NCBI GenBank assembly: GCA_005954745.1
Contig: CP040680.1
Span: 248,001 to 312,000 of the forward strand
Length of the DNA stretch: 64,000 nucleotides
Source: Halostella pelagica
Lineage (GTDB): Archaea > Halobacteriota > Halobacteria > Halobacteriales > Natronoarchaeaceae
Direction: 5' to 3'
The notes beneath the pieces are model-generated. The model was not told the origin of the DNA, ran no database searches, and saw only the letters and a program-made list of their open reading frames with translations. Positions within the stretch are counted from its first letter, which is position 1; every line of letters starts with the position of its first letter. This document shows, piece after piece, positions 61,988-64,000 of the stretch. Position numbers and translations under genes: made by a program.

Positions 61988-62677
61988 ATGTTACAAAACA
62001 GGTGTTCTCACCTCGTATGGCCTATTGACACTTTGAGGGCTGGAATACGAGACTTTGATGCTCGTCCCGTACGGAAAGGCGAATCACGTAAGGAAATCGT
62101 CGAAGATTTGCTCAACTCTGCTGAGGGCCTCGTTCACGTCGACAACGTCTTGATGGATCGGGAGTTCGATAGTCAACACGTTCTGGAGATGATTAGCCAG
62201 CGCGGACTGTTGAATGTCGTACCGAAGCGAATGCAGACCAGCGAGAAAGCTCAGGCGAAGCGATTACTCAAACACCGGAAAGACCGCTACGAGACCGACA
62301 GAAAACTCCATCTTGGTAGGAATAAGTGGCACGAGACGACACTCATCTATCGGCGGAAAGAGGACTCAGAACACAACGATCATCGACAGTATTCGGTGTT
62401 CATGTCCAATCGGGGCAGTGGCTTTCTCAGTGAGTACGGCTACAGGTGGGAAATCGGGAGCGGATACAGGTCGATCAAGCGGTTCATGGCTGCCACTACG
62501 TCGAAGGATTTCGGGCTTCGGTTCTTCTACTTCGCGTTCGCGTGTCTACTCTACTCGATCTGGCGAGTGGTCGATTTGCTCGTGCAGGTCAAGTTGATCG
62601 GCAAGTATGAGGACTCACCGGTGATTACTGCGGACAACACGCTAACGCTGCTGAAGAAGGAGACAGGCAGCGGGTAG
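61988..62677 (+). pseudogene. DDE transposase (ISH3/IS4-like), 5'-truncated with altered catalytic Glu
   Basis: The C-terminal 215 or so residues of a haloarchaeal transposase. EGLVHVDNVLMDREFDSQHV contains the second catalytic Asp, and YSVFMSNRGSGFLSEYGYRW then FYFAFACLLYSIWRVVDLLV complete the domain. The N-terminal half with the first Asp is missing. In relatives as I recall them the motif is WEIESGYKSIKRF; here it is WEIGSGYRSIKRF, so the E of the E-x6-K signature is Gly. No inverted repeats were recognised at either end. Confidence 0.78.
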
Positions 62678-63113
62678 TGAGATGCTCTGTTCAGGTTAGC
62701 ATGCCGTCTGAGTGGATACGCTGCTGAAAGTCTCGAAAAAAAACCCGTCAATATGGTTGGTAATTTTATAAGAATAGCTGCTTGGAAAGCCATCTGAAAT
62801 AGTTTGCGATGACTGAATCGGTAAAATTTGCGCATCACTGTCCCGATAAACCCACTGTAGTCTCAACTTCAGAGCTTGGAGGATGAAAATGATGCGCGCC
62901 TTCTGTTCGTAGATATTTCCTGAATTTATATGTTTCTGACGTCGTTTCCCAGCAAGTAGGGTGTGGAAGCCACCTCATCAAATAAGGTGGGTACTGAAAA
63001 TCACTCTCACTATCTGATTCTGGACAGGGTGTTCTTCGCTTACAATGTAACCCGGAATCCGCCCTCAATACAGTAGGATTGTACGATTAATCAAGTTCAC
63101 CTCAGTCCATCGG
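62678..63113. other. Gene-free stretch
   Basis: AT-rich non-coding sequence between the transposase remnant and the broken PQQ-type gene; no feature recognised. Confidence 0.45.
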
Positions 63114-64000
63114 ATGACGGATCAGTTGACCGTGGGCGATGAGGCAGTGTACGCAGTCGGTGAGGTCGCGATAGCGATCGACCCTGCGACTGGGGACATC
63201 CGCTGGAAACACGAACATGCTGGTCATTGCTGGTGCCCACCGACAGTCACCGACCGTAACAGCACGGGCGGGAACGTTTACTTCCCGGTCAAATCTGAGG
63301 AGGGCGGTGTGCGAATCGTGGCCCTTGAGCGGACAACTGGCGACGTATCGTGGACGGATTCCACTCGTGACTACAGCACGCTGTCGCCTACGACAGACGG
63401 CGACCGGGTGTACGTCGGTGTCGACGGCGGCCTTCAGGCCCTCGACGCCACGACCGGAAACCCGGTCTGGCAGTCCGACCTTCCCGGCGGACTGTTGGCT
63501 CCGCCGACGCTTCACGACGGCATGCTATACCTGTCGACTGGAGGGCACGTCGTCGCGGTCAAGACCGCGACAGGAACCCTCGCGTGGAACACCCCAATCG
63601 ACTAAACCATGACCGATGGGACGAGTCGGCCAATCGTCGAAGACGGCCATCTGTACGTCATTCCGATGAGGAGTTCGACACCGCTCCCGGTCTTCGACGT
63701 GGAGACGGGGGACTTCGTCACGGCGTACACCGGCGGTACCCGAGGAGTGCTCGACTCCGGACGCCGTCGGCTCCACACGATTGGCGACGCGCTCCGTGCG
63801 TTCGACACCGAATCGACGGTCGCCCTCTGGAAGCGCGAGCAGCCACCGCTCGGGATGACTATCGACGAGACAGAGAACCTCTATCTCGCCGGGTCGTCGT
63901 ACTCGCTTGACGACGATCGGTTGGTCGTTGGCGCGATGACGCCCACGGCTGCGTTCTACACCGCCGTGGACGTCGCCATCACCGACGTGGCGGATGTCCC
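63114..64000 (+). pseudogene. PQQ-type beta-propeller protein, 5'-truncated and interrupted (continues past window)
   Basis: WD/PQQ-like repeats (IDPATGDIRWKHEHAG; LERTTGDVSWTDSTRD; GLQALDATTGNPVWQS; VAVKTATGTLAWNTPI) show a beta-propeller of the outer-membrane assembly/PQQ-repeat type, usually an exported lipoprotein in haloarchaea. No signal sequence precedes ATG 63114, so the 5' end is probably lost. A TAA at 63603-63605 (NTPID-stop) interrupts it; the same frame resumes at once (TMTDGTSRPIVEDGHLYVIP) and is open to the window end. A GAA-to-TAA change would explain the stop; two separate genes are the less likely alternative. Confidence 0.75.

Overview
The window is from a haloarchaeon (class Halobacteria). 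Evidence: GC-rich acidic proteins, archaeal TATA boxes about 25-30 bases upstream of start codons with almost no leader, Tat (twin-arginine) lipoprotein signals on secreted proteins, and lineage-typical families (Tfx regulator, type 2 IPP isomerase, WtpABC, DUF2270, haloarchaeal IS elements). No rRNA, tRNA or CRISPR array was seen. A ParA partition cassette, a second broken parA copy, three IS remnants or elements, two small dispersed repeat families and several pseudogenes suggest a megaplasmid or a plastic chromosomal island.

Left part (1-4239): the end of a branched-chain amino-acid ABC transporter (livH, livM), then an IS6-family element with a nonsense mutation, then about 1 kb of gene wreckage containing a recognisable parA fragment.

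Catabolic island (4240-35187): a dipeptide/oligopeptide-type ABC transporter (fused two-domain ATPase, two permeases, and a substrate-binding lipoprotein further right) with an IclR regulator and a MATE exporter. Then come many single-gene or two-gene transcription units: BKACE (DUF849), cyclase, LLM oxidoreductase, SnoaL-like protein, SDRs, nucleoside deoxyribosyltransferase, two paralogous CodA-like amidohydrolases, a DapA-family enzyme, enoyl-CoA hydratase, GH88/105, class III CoA-transferase, DUF1611 (DgcN type), nucleoside hydrolase, aminotransferase, dipeptide epimerase, threonine synthase, FAH-family protein and cupin, ending in a frameshifted ornithine cyclodeaminase. DUF1611 plus the epimerase resembles the N-acetylation/racemisation route for D-glutamate. 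Other genes look like CoA-ester and N-heterocycle or sugar-acid catabolism, with unknown substrates.

Middle (35659-44322): a guanidinium-type SMR exporter, an ArdC-like fragment abutting a 5'-truncated CopB-type P-ATPase, DUF2270, and a divergent sulfur-handling set (TusA and DsrE against rhodanese-MBL and two YeeE/YedE halves). A small gene with a striking operator follows, then an IS5-family element that carries a lipoprotein passenger gene between its terminal repeats and 9-bp flanking duplications.

Right part (44584-64000): an AddB/AddA-like recombination nuclease pair, then a parA operon framed and interpenetrated by 9-bp-phased AACGA repeats. Next are a tungstate/molybdate transporter (wtpABC) divergent from a Tfx regulator across a perfect inverted repeat, and type 2 IPP isomerase. 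A redox/metal cluster follows (SCO, TlpA-like, CcdA, two cysteine-bearing small membrane proteins), then an HTH regulator with a membrane partner, a decayed transposase and a broken PQQ beta-propeller gene running off the end.

The strongest leads are the phased partition repeats that continue inside a coding region, the IS element with a passenger gene, and an 80-bp hairpin repeat that begins exactly at two different stop codons.
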